Shown here: positions 7,796-15,144 of the stretch, piece after piece
Position numbering within the stretch: the stretch's first letter is position 1
Layout of the letters: each line of letters begins with the position of its first letter
Assembly: GCA_963824595.1 (NCBI GenBank)
Contig: CAWGPY010000004.1
Location: forward strand, 124,001-188,000
Reading direction: 5' to 3'
DNA from: Cybelea sp963824595
GTDB taxonomy: Bacteria > Vulcanimicrobiota > Vulcanimicrobiia > Vulcanimicrobiales > Vulcanimicrobiaceae
Length of the DNA: 64,000 bases
Position numbers and translations under genes: made by a program
The notes under the pieces: model-generated
What the model saw: only the letters and a program-made list of their open reading frames with translations
Databases searched by the model: none
Told to the model about the DNA's origin: nothing

Positions 7796-9604
7796 GTGGA
7801 ATACGATTACGTCGTTGTCGGTTCCGGGGCCGGCGGTGGCACCGTCGCGGCACGGCTCGCGGAACGGGGCGCCAGCGTCGCCGTGCTCGAGGCCGGCGGC
7901 GATCCGTGCGCGCTCGCCGGCGGCGATCCCGGGCGGCCGGACGCGAACTGCCTGCCGGCCGACTACGAGGTGCCCGCCTTTCACGCGCTCGCGTGCGAAA
8001 ACGACGCGATGAAGTGGGACTTTCACGTGCGGCACTACGCCGGCTCCGAGCGGCGCGTGCTGTATCCGCGCGCCGGGACGCTGGGCGGCTGCACGGCGCA
8101 CAACGCGATGATCTTCGTCTATCCGCACGCGCAGGATTGGCAGGGGATCGCCGATCTCACCGGCGACCGGTCGTGGGAGCCGGAGAACATGCGCCGCTAC
8201 TTTCAGCGCGTCGAGCGGTGCACGTACCGGCCGGATCAATGGCTCCTGACGCTGCTCGGCCGCAATCCGTCGCGGCACGGTTTCGACGGATGGCTGCGCG
8301 TCGAACTTCCGCGGCTCTCGCTGCAGACGTCGCTCGAAGTGTTCGGCCCGCTGTGGACCGAGATCGCGCGCGAGTTCGCGCTCGACGCGGGCAAGATCCG
8401 TAAGCTCCGCTGGTTCTCCGAGGCGGGCTTCGACGCCAACGACTGGCGCCTGGCGCAGGACGACTCCACCGGACTGCGCTCGGTGCCGCTCACCACGGCG
8501 CGCCACCGCCGAACCGGCACGCGCGAGCGGTTGCTCGACGTGCGGCGTCGCAGCCGGGGGCGGCTGCATCTGGAGCTCGACGCGCTCGCCACGCGCGTTC
8601 TATTCGACCAGCGGAACCGCGCCGTCGGCGTGGAGTATCGCAGCGGCGCCAACCTGTATCGGGCAGGACGGTCGGCCGAGGGAACCGGCGCGCTCGCGAC
8701 CCTAACGGCCCGGCGCGAGGTAATTCTGGCGGGCGGCGCGTTCAACACGCCGCAGCTGCTGATGCTGTCGGGCATCGGCCCGGCCGAGCACCTGCGCGCG
8801 ATAGGCATCGCCGTGCGCGTGGATCTACCGGGCGTCGGCAGCAACCTGCAGGACCGTTACGAGATCGGCGTGGTGCATCGCATGCGGCGTCCCTGGGAGT
8901 TCTTCGACGGCGCGACGTTCGCGCCGGGCGATCCGCAATACACCGCGTGGAGCTCGTGGAAGCGCACCGGAGTGTACACGACCAACGGTGCCGCTTTCTC
9001 GCTGGCGAAGGCGTCGTCGGTGGCGCAGGGCGCGCCCGACCTGTTCTGCATGCTGCTGCTCGCCGACTTCCACGGCTACTACGAGGGCTTCTCTCGAGAG
9101 CTCACGCGCAAGCTCGACTACATGACGTGGGTGGTGCTCAAGGCGCACACGCGCAACCGCACCGGCACCGTGCGGCTGCGCTCGGCGGATCCGCTCGAGC
9201 CGCCGGAGATTGACTTCAACTACTTCGCTCAGGGCGGCGACGAGGATCTGCAGGCGATGGTCGAGGGCGTCGAGTTCGTCCGCGAGCTCGGGCGCCCGCT
9301 GCGCGAGCGCGGCATCGCCGCGGAAGAGCTGCCGGGCCCGGAGTGCGACACGCGCGAGAAGCTGCGCGAGTTCGTCCGGCGCAACGCGTGGGGCCATCAC
9401 GCCTCGTGCACGTGCGCGATCGGCGACGCGGCCGGCGGCGGCGCGCTCTCGAGCGACTTCCGCGTGCACGGCGTAGAGGGTTTGCGCGTCGTGGATGCGT
9501 CGGTTTTTCCGAGAATTCCCGGATTCTTCATCGCGAGCTCGACCTACATGATTGCCGAGAAGGCGGCCGACGTCATCTTGGCCGCGGGCGAGAAAGGGGC
9601 GTAA
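7796..9604 (+). CDS. GMC-family FAD oxidoreductase
   Basis: A 602-residue flavoenzyme of the glucose-methanol-choline family. It has the N-terminal FAD-binding GSGAGGGTVAARLAE at residues 9-23, the internal signature GGAFNTPQLLMLSGIGP, and a C-terminal GHHASCTCAIGD carrying the catalytic His pair near 534-535. The second catalytic residue usually found just after the C-terminal strand (His or Asn) is not obvious: the segment reads FPRIPGFFIASSTYMIAEKAAD. The GTG start has AAGGAACG upstream. No signal peptide. It likely oxidises an alcohol to a carbonyl; the substrate is unknown. Confidence 0.9.
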   Translation: MEYDYVVVGSGAGGGTVAARLAERGASVAVLEAGGDPCALAGGDPGRPDANCLPADYEVPAFHALACENDAMKWDFHVRHYAGSERRVLYPRAGTLGGCTAHNAMIFVYPHAQDWQGIADLTGDRSWEPENMRRYFQRVERCTYRPDQWLLTLLGRNPSRHGFDGWLRVELPRLSLQTSLEVFGPLWTEIAREFALDAGKIRKLRWFSEAGFDANDWRLAQDDSTGLRSVPLTTARHRRTGTRERLLDVRRRSRGRLHLELDALATRVLFDQRNRAVGVEYRSGANLYRAGRSAEGTGALATLTARREVILAGGAFNTPQLLMLSGIGPAEHLRAIGIAVRVDLPGVGSNLQDRYEIGVVHRMRRPWEFFDGATFAPGDPQYTAWSSWKRTGVYTTNGAAFSLAKASSVAQGAPDLFCMLLLADFHGYYEGFSRELTRKLDYMTWVVLKAHTRNRTGTVRLRSADPLEPPEIDFNYFAQGGDEDLQAMVEGVEFVRELGRPLRERGIAAEELPGPECDTREKLREFVRRNAWGHHASCTCAIGDAAGGGALSSDFRVHGVEGLRVVDASVFPRIPGFFIASSTYMIAEKAADVILAAGEKGA

Positions 9605-9605
9605 C

Positions 9606-11105
9606 ATGCCGTCCGTCGTTTTGGTGCACGGATACAGCGAGACGTCGCTGGGTGCGTACCAGCATCTGCCCGAGCTGCTCGCCGGGGCGGGATTCGACGC
9701 GATCGTCCTTTCGGCGTTCGACTCGCTCGACGACGTCGTGACGATCGACGACCTGGCCGAGGCGCTGGAGTTGCGCGTGGGCGATCTCGAAGCGACGGGA
9801 TTCGACGTGCGCGATTCGTCGTTCGTGTGCCACTCGACGGGGGCGCTGATCGCGCGCCGCTGGATCCTCAATCGTCGCGCCGCCGCGGCGTCGCCCGGCG
9901 CCGCCGTGCTGCCGGCGCGAATCGTGAGCATGGCGGGCGCGAACCACGGGTCGAGCCTGGCGGAAATCGGAAAGACGCCGATCGGATATCTTCAGAAGCT
10001 CGTCTTCAAACACGTGCTCTCGGTCGGGAAGGGCGTGCTGACCGACCTGAGCTACGGCAGCGACTTCTTGTGGCGCCTCAACTCCGAGTGGCTGGGCGCC
10101 TGGAACGACGACGACCACCCGCTGCACGGCCAGGTGCTGGCGTTCAGTCTCGGCGGCGACTCGATCGGCACCAACGAGGCGATGAAAATCTTCTGGGCGA
10201 CGAGCGAGTGCGGCAGCGACAACACCGTCCGCATCAGCGGCGCCAACCTGAACTACACGCTGCTCGAGGCGAATCCTGATTCGAACCCGCCGTCTATCAC
10301 GCCCTACGTGCTCAAGCGCCTCGTTCCGCATACGATTCTGGCGGGGTACTCGCACTTCGACTCGGTCACCGGCATCCTGCACGCGACCGATCCAGGCGAC
10401 GCCGCGTTCGCAGCGCTGCTCGCCGCGCTGACGACGGCGCCCTCGGGATACGACGCGCTGGCGCAGCAATGGAAGGCCGACAACGACGCGTGGGTGACTC
10501 GGAAGCAGGGCGACGCGAACTCCACGGTCGTCTTCGACCTGCGCGATCAGTCCGGAAACCCGATTCCCGACTGCATGATCTGCTTCTGGGACGTGGCCCA
10601 GATCCACGGCGATCCGCAGGCCGTGACGCTGCCGTCGCCGCAACCCGCGGGGCCCGGCGTTGCGGTCCCCGAGGCTGAGACGGCGGCCGAGGCCGACGTG
10701 CGCCGGAGCGTGCTCGACGCCTCGCTGAGCGCCGGCGACGCGATCCTCGCGAACTCACCCATTCACAACGACGTCGCCGTCGGCTCCTACTCGTTCTACC
10801 TCAACTATCCGACGTGGGTGGGCGCCGGCCCGCAGTCGCGCCAGCACGCAGTCTATATCGAGGCCGTGAGCGACAGCCAATACATCGAGTACAAGCCGAC
10901 CATCTACGTTGCGCCCGAATCCATCGAGCACCTCATCCAGCCAAATCAGTTCACGTACGTTCGCGTGCGGCTCAATCGCAATCCGGACAACGAGTACGCG
11001 TTCTACGCGTGGACGCCGGCCTTCGACGCACAAGCGCGCGCGGCCGCAATGTGGCGTCCCTTTCCCGACCAGTTCCGCGTCCCGCCGCGGCCAAAGCCCG
11101 GTTAA
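9606..11105 (+). CDS. Lipase-like alpha/beta hydrolase with C-terminal beta domain
   Basis: A 499-residue protein starting at ATG one base after the GMC stop. The first 270 residues form an alpha/beta hydrolase: oxyanion-hole VLVHGY at 5-10, nucleophile Ser77 in CHSTG (variant of GxSxG), the lipase-like GANHGSS at 111-117, a probable acid Asp205 (CGSDNT) and His250 (GYSHFD). The remaining 230 residues lack hydrolase motifs and look beta-rich, ending in Pro-rich sequence, so they may bind lipid or a surface. There is no signal peptide. In this operon it could supply or remove acyl groups for the oxidases. Confidence 0.82.
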   Translation: MPSVVLVHGYSETSLGAYQHLPELLAGAGFDAIVLSAFDSLDDVVTIDDLAEALELRVGDLEATGFDVRDSSFVCHSTGALIARRWILNRRAAAASPGAAVLPARIVSMAGANHGSSLAEIGKTPIGYLQKLVFKHVLSVGKGVLTDLSYGSDFLWRLNSEWLGAWNDDDHPLHGQVLAFSLGGDSIGTNEAMKIFWATSECGSDNTVRISGANLNYTLLEANPDSNPPSITPYVLKRLVPHTILAGYSHFDSVTGILHATDPGDAAFAALLAALTTAPSGYDALAQQWKADNDAWVTRKQGDANSTVVFDLRDQSGNPIPDCMICFWDVAQIHGDPQAVTLPSPQPAGPGVAVPEAETAAEADVRRSVLDASLSAGDAILANSPIHNDVAVGSYSFYLNYPTWVGAGPQSRQHAVYIEAVSDSQYIEYKPTIYVAPESIEHLIQPNQFTYVRVRLNRNPDNEYAFYAWTPAFDAQARAAAMWRPFPDQFRVPPRPKPG

Positions 11106-11114
11106 ACGATCGTC

Positions 11115-12413
11115 GTGGACGCCGACGCGATCGTCATCGGCGCCGGCGCCGCGGGACTGGCCGCGGCGCACCGGCTGGCGCGGCGATCCGCGCGAGTGCT
11201 GTTGATCGAGGCGCGCGAACGCGCCGGCGGGCGCGTGTGGACGCTCGCGATGCCGCGGCGCGTCACGCCGGCGGAGCTCGGCGCCGAGTTCGTGCACGGG
11301 CCCGCGCCGGAGTCGCGCGACCTGCTGCGAGCGGCCGGTTCGGCCGCCGTCGACGCCGGCGGAGAGTCGTGGATCTGCCGCGACGGCGATCTGCGCCCGG
11401 ACGAGAGCTTCATCGGCGCCGGGGAGATCTTTCTCGGCGCGCGCTCGCTCGCGCGCGACGAGAGCGTGGCCGACTTCTTGCTTCGCTTCGGCGGCGATCC
11501 CGCGCTGCGCGAGAAAGCCGTGGCGGCGCGCGCGTTCGTGGAAGGCTTCGAGGCGGCCGACCCTGCCATCGCCAGCGCGCGCGCGATCGGCGACGAGTGG
11601 GCCTCGGGGACCGACGCACGCAGCGCGCGTCCGTTGCTCGGGTACGGCCCGCTGATCGAGCGGCTGCGCGCGGAGTGCGTCGCCTCCGGCGTCGCGATCG
11701 AGTTCTCGTCGGCGGTTCGCGAGATCGCCTGGCGGCGGGGAGAAGTCGTCGTTCGCGCGGACGCCGAGGCGGGCGTTCGCACCGCGAACGCGCGAACCGC
11801 GATCATCACGTTGCCGGTCGGAGTCTTGCGACGCAGCGGCGAGGCTGCGGTGCGGTTCGAACCGGAGCTCCCGCCGGCGAAGCTCGAAGCGCTGGAGCGC
11901 ATCGAGATGGGCCACGTCGTCAAGGTGGCGCTCGCGTTTCGAACGGCGTTCTGGGAAGGCGCCGGAGACGGACGTTTTCGCGATGCCGGATTCTTCCACT
12001 GCGACGAGTGGGCGTTCCCGACGTACTGGACGCAGCTGCCCGTTCGGGGCGAGCTGATCGTGGCGTGGGCCGGCGGTCCGAAGGCCGGCGCGCTGCGCGG
12101 CGTCGCCGAGGCGGACCTGATCGAGCGGGCGGCCAAGGGGTTCGGTATGGCGATCGGCGAGCAGCGGCAGACCGCGGCCGAGCTCGTGGGCGGTATGACG
12201 CACGACTGGAGCAGCGATCCGTTTGCGCGCGGCGCGTACAGCTACGTCGCCGTTGGCGGCGGCGGCGCGCGGGCGGCGCTCGGCGCGCCGCTCGACGGCA
12301 CGATCTTCTTTGCGGGCGAGGCGACGTCGACCGACGGCGAGGGCGGCACGGTGAACGGCGCCCTGCGCTCCGGCGAGCGCGCAGCGGACGAGGCGGCCGC
12401 GAGCCTTGCTTAG
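11115..12413 (+). CDS. Flavin-containing amine oxidase
   Basis: A 432-residue flavin monoamine-oxidase-like enzyme. It begins with IVIGAGAAGLAAAHRLA (residues 6-22), followed by the family's EARERAGGRVWT, and ends with the FAD-binding FFAGEATSTDGEGGTVNGA. Enzymes of this family oxidise primary or secondary amines or saturate/desaturate carbon bonds using FAD, releasing hydrogen peroxide when acting as oxidases, a possible peroxide source for the upstream peroxidase (inference). The GTG start lies nine bases after the hydrolase stop. Its last eight bases overlap the next gene. Confidence 0.9.
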   Translation: MDADAIVIGAGAAGLAAAHRLARRSARVLLIEARERAGGRVWTLAMPRRVTPAELGAEFVHGPAPESRDLLRAAGSAAVDAGGESWICRDGDLRPDESFIGAGEIFLGARSLARDESVADFLLRFGGDPALREKAVAARAFVEGFEAADPAIASARAIGDEWASGTDARSARPLLGYGPLIERLRAECVASGVAIEFSSAVREIAWRRGEVVVRADAEAGVRTANARTAIITLPVGVLRRSGEAAVRFEPELPPAKLEALERIEMGHVVKVALAFRTAFWEGAGDGRFRDAGFFHCDEWAFPTYWTQLPVRGELIVAWAGGPKAGALRGVAEADLIERAAKGFGMAIGEQRQTAAELVGGMTHDWSSDPFARGAYSYVAVGGGGARAALGAPLDGTIFFAGEATSTDGEGGTVNGALRSGERAADEAAASLA

Positions 12414-12918
12414 CCCCTGGACGAGCTTCTACATCATGATCGGGTCGTCGTCGGCGGCCTTGACGGGTCTGATGTTCGTCGTGATCACGCTCGTGACCAA
12501 CGTTGAAGCCACGAAGCGGACTCAGGACGGCGTGTCCACGTTCAGCACGCCGACGGTCATGCATTTCTGCGCGGCGCTCTACGTCTCGGCCATCTTCGTC
12601 GCGCCCTGGCAGACCCTGATCCGCCCCGCCGTCTTGCTGGGACTCGCGGGGCTCTACGGCGTGGTGTACGTCGCGCGCGTCACCTTCCGCGCGAAGCGCC
12701 TCACCGGCTACACGCCCGACATCGAGGACTGGGCGTGGTACAACGTCGTGCCGTTTCTGGCGTACGGCGCGATCCTCGCCGGCTCGATCGCGCTGGTCGT
12801 GGTGCCCGACAAGGCGGAGATCGCCATCGCCGCGGGCGTTCTGCTGTTGATCTTCATCGGGATTCGCAACGCATGGGACGTCGTGACGTTCCTCGCAATC
12901 CGCGGCCCGGGTGAGTAG
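12406..12918 (+). CDS. Four-helix integral membrane protein of unknown function
   Basis: A 170-residue protein with four predicted membrane helices, the first starting within SFYIMIGSSSAALTGLMFVV. The Ser/Gly-rich first helix followed by a loop and three more helices resembles small uncharacterised membrane proteins seen in many bacteria; no enzyme motif is present. The start is a TTG overlapping the amine oxidase gene by eight bases, so it should be the last member of the redox operon. The stop codon lies inside a hairpin (12910-12944). Confidence 0.75.
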   Translation: MLSPWTSFYIMIGSSSAALTGLMFVVITLVTNVEATKRTQDGVSTFSTPTVMHFCAALYVSAIFVAPWQTLIRPAVLLGLAGLYGVVYVARVTFRAKRLTGYTPDIEDWAWYNVVPFLAYGAILAGSIALVVVPDKAEIAIAAGVLLLIFIGIRNAWDVVTFLAIRGPGE

Positions 12919-12944
12919 GAAAGCTCTCCTTAGAGAGGCTCACC
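12910..12944. other. Nested hairpin at the end of the redox operon
   Basis: GGTGAG (12910-12915) pairs with CTCACC (12939-12944), enclosing a second perfect stem CTCTC/GAGAG with loop CTTA (924-937). The stop codon of the membrane protein lies within it. It could stabilise the 3' end of the transcript or form part of a larger structured RNA with the two inverted repeats that follow. Confidence 0.5.
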
Positions 12945-12965
12945 GTTCCCGCGAAGACGCTCGTC

Positions 12966-12985
12966 GCGCCACCTCCATGTGGCGC
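12966..12985. other. Perfect 7-bp hairpin
   Basis: GCGCCAC and GTGGCGC form a perfect stem around the loop CTCCAT in the gap between two convergent genes. No run of T follows immediately on either strand, so it is not a textbook terminator by itself. Confidence 0.5.
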
Positions 12986-12998
12986 TCCTGCTTCGCTG

Positions 12999-13051
12999 CT
13001 TTTTCGGGAGAACAAAGTTTTGAAGCGGCCTTCCGGGCCGGCCCGAAAAAG
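12999..13051. terminator. Bidirectional terminator-like inverted repeat between convergent genes
   Basis: CTTTTTCGGG (12999-13008) and CCCGAAAAAG (13042-13051) are exact inverted repeats, with a second stem CGGCC/GGCCG inside the loop (13026-13040). Each outer arm carries five T or A residues, so a transcript in either direction would fold into a stem bordered by U. It lies between the rightward redox operon and the leftward aminotransferase gene, where a shared terminator is expected. Confidence 0.6.
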
Positions 13052-13092
13052 TCAGAGACTTCGCTTGGAACGGTCACCCTCTCGTTTCCTCG

Positions 13093-14193
13093 CTAACGGA
13101 GGAAGTCGTCGAGCGCAGCGAGCGCCTCGTGCAGTCCCGCCCGCGCGTATCCCACGCGCACGTGCTCGTCGCCCGCGTCGAAGACGGTGCTCGGCAGGAG
13201 CAGCACGCCGGCTTCACGCGCCAACCGCGCACAGAACGCCTCGCTGCCGCCGCCGAGATACCGCGGGAAGGCCGTCGTGCCCGCCCGCGGACGCCGCCAG
13301 TCGAAGAGCGCGGCGCGGCGCGTGAAGAACGCGTCGAGCACGTCTAAGTTCGCGGTGGCGAGAGCACGCACACGCCCGAGCAGCTCCTCGGAGTGGCGCA
13401 GCGCGAGCTCTGCGAGAAACTCGCTCGGCGCCGGGTTGCAGATCGTCAGGTAATCCTTGAAGGCCGCCAATCGAGCGAAGAGGTCGCGATCGCGCGTCGC
13501 GATCCACCCGACGCGCAGACCCGCGAGGCCGTACGCCTTGGAGAGACCGCCCAGGGACACGCCGCGCTCGTAGAGATCGCAGACCGCGGGCAGGCGCTCC
13601 GCCTCACGCTCGGATCCGCGGTAGACCTCGTCGGCAAAGAGCCAGAGGCCGCGGCGACGAGCGATGGCGATCACCGCGTCCACGAGCGCGCGATCGAAGG
13701 GATAACCCGTAGGGTTGTTCGGCGTCGTCAGCACGACGGCGCGCGTCGCCGGTCGTATCAACCGCTCGAGCTCGGCCGGATCGGGCGCGCCCTCGCCGGA
13801 AAGGTCGGAGTGCCAGCGCGATACCTCCGCACCTACCCCCTCGGCGATCGAGTAGTGCGACTGATAGCAGGGGAACTGGACGACGACGTGATCGCCCGGC
13901 TCGAGCGCGACGTTCATGAAGGCAAAGATGGGCTCTTGCGCGCCGCCGTGCACCAGCACGCACTCCGGATCGCGGTGTTCGTACAGCGCCGCAATCGCCC
14001 GGCGCAGGGCGGGCGTGCCGAGCGACTCCACGTAGCCGAGGCGCAGCTCGCGCAGGCGTTCGGCCGCGCCCGGTTCGAGCGCGAGCAGGTCGCCGGCCGG
14101 CATGGTCTCGGCGTCGCTCGAGCAGAGGAGGTGGCGCGTGGTGAACTCGTAGGCTGCGAAGAAGCGCTCGAGCGCGAACGGCCGAAGGTTCAT
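13093..14193 (-). CDS. PLP-dependent class I/II aminotransferase
   Basis: A 366-residue fold-type I pyridoxal-phosphate enzyme. The PLP-binding lysine is in GGLSKAYGLAGLRVGW; TPNNPTG binds the cofactor and substrate carboxylate region, and LFADEVYRG contains the Asp that pairs with the pyridine nitrogen. The opening FALERFFAAYEFTTRHLLCSSDAE is typical of a subgroup that includes capreomycidine-synthase-like proteins, but no antibiotic genes are nearby, so a general amino-acid role is as likely. It is cytoplasmic. It diverges from the gene at 14232 with a 38-bp gap. Confidence 0.88.
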   Translation of the reverse strand: MNLRPFALERFFAAYEFTTRHLLCSSDAETMPAGDLLALEPGAAERLRELRLGYVESLGTPALRRAIAALYEHRDPECVLVHGGAQEPIFAFMNVALEPGDHVVVQFPCYQSHYSIAEGVGAEVSRWHSDLSGEGAPDPAELERLIRPATRAVVLTTPNNPTGYPFDRALVDAVIAIARRRGLWLFADEVYRGSEREAERLPAVCDLYERGVSLGGLSKAYGLAGLRVGWIATRDRDLFARLAAFKDYLTICNPAPSEFLAELALRHSEELLGRVRALATANLDVLDAFFTRRAALFDWRRPRAGTTAFPRYLGGGSEAFCARLAREAGVLLLPSTVFDAGDEHVRVGYARAGLHEALAALDDFLR

Positions 14194-14231
14194 GCCGCGC
14201 TCCGCACAAACTGCGCCGCGGTGAGGGGCGC

Positions 14232-14735
14232 ATGAACGTCCGCGTCGTCGTCAACGACAGGATGCAGCGCGGATACGTCTACATCCGCACCGAGCCGGCC
14301 GGACGCAACTTTGCGCCCGGCTTCACGCCCGGCCTCACGCCGAAGGAGATGCTGGCGCTCGGCGTGTTCGGCGGCAAGTACATGACGGACTGCGCGCCCG
14401 AGTTCCCCGCCTCGTGGTTCGCCCGCGCGAAACTCTGCGCGGTGCGCCACGACCCGCGCCTGAACTACTTCGGCGTGAACGCATCGCAGCCGCTGAGCGA
14501 GTGGCGCCGAAAGGGCTGGATCCACCCGCAGGATCCGCGCGGCTGGTTTCAGTGGTACTGCCGATATTACATGGGCCGGCGCACCGACGACGACGTGCGG
14601 CAGATCCGGCGGTGGCGCGCCATCGCTCGTCACGCGGCTGCCGTCGTGCGCAACTGCGTTCCGCGCGACCTGAGCTGCCGGCGCCGGCAACGGCAGGCGC
14701 TGCTGCATTGGGCCTACGATAGCCGCGCGATCTAA
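14232..14735 (+). CDS. Conserved hypothetical protein
   Basis: A 167-residue basic protein without signal peptide or membrane segment. It contains the aromatic-rich motif DPRGWFQWYCRYYMGRR followed by an Arg-rich helix and ends in RQRQALLHWAYDSRAI. I recall closely similar proteins in many bacteria and some eukaryotes with no assigned function. The ATG is preceded by GTGAGGGGC. A nucleic-acid-binding role is conceivable from its charge, but nothing proves it. The gene ends eight bases before the convergent anti-sigma-like gene. Confidence 0.75.
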   Translation: MNVRVVVNDRMQRGYVYIRTEPAGRNFAPGFTPGLTPKEMLALGVFGGKYMTDCAPEFPASWFARAKLCAVRHDPRLNYFGVNASQPLSEWRRKGWIHPQDPRGWFQWYCRYYMGRRTDDDVRQIRRWRAIARHAAAVVRNCVPRDLSCRRRQRQALLHWAYDSRAI

Positions 14736-14743
14736 GCGGCTCG

Positions 14744-15139
14744 TCAGATCCGCCGCGCGAGCGTCACGCTGATGTGGTTGCCGCGGTCGGGGACGCGCTC
14801 GATCTGAATGTCGGCGGCGAGCTGCTCCACGATGAAGAGGCCGCGGCCGCGCTCGCTGAATACGTCGTCGGGCAGCCGATGCCGCGCCGGACCGATGGGC
14901 GGCCCCGAATCGACCACGTGCAGGACGAGCGCCTCGTCGTTCGAGTCTACCGAGATCTCGACGGATCCGGGCGCGTGACGGACGACGTTGCCGAGCAGCT
15001 CGCCGAAGACGAGCTCGGCGCGGTCGATGAAGTCGCGATCGCAGTCCGCGCCGAGCAGGAACTCGACGAAGCGGGCGCGCGCGTCCATCGCGGAACGGGC
15101 GTCCTCGGCGTAAAGCGTCCAGGCCGGGTTTCGATGCAT
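14744..15139 (-). CDS. RsbW-like ATP-binding protein (anti-sigma/HATPase_c family)
   Basis: A 131-residue GHKL-fold ATPase of the serine-kinase anti-sigma type. The N box is AELVFGELLGNVVRHA with Glu47 and Asn51, the G1 box is DSGPPI, and the G2 box is SERGRGLFIVEQL. The longer reading frame starts 54 bases upstream inside the preceding gene. I chose the ATG at 15139, which lies five bases after that gene's stop. It is co-directional with the SLOG-like gene and probably co-transcribed. Proteins of this type bind and inhibit sigma factors or phosphorylate antagonists; neither partner is visible here. Confidence 0.82.
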   Translation of the reverse strand: MHRNPAWTLYAEDARSAMDARARFVEFLLGADCDRDFIDRAELVFGELLGNVVRHAPGSVEISVDSNDEALVLHVVDSGPPIGPARHRLPDDVFSERGRGLFIVEQLAADIQIERVPDRGNHISVTLARRI

Positions 15140-15144
15140 CGCGC

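Noticed and set aside
12910..13051. A known riboswitch class in the structured gap
   Set aside because: I tried the fluoride and ZTP consensus patterns from memory; neither matched, and the gap lies between convergent genes where a riboswitch is not expected.
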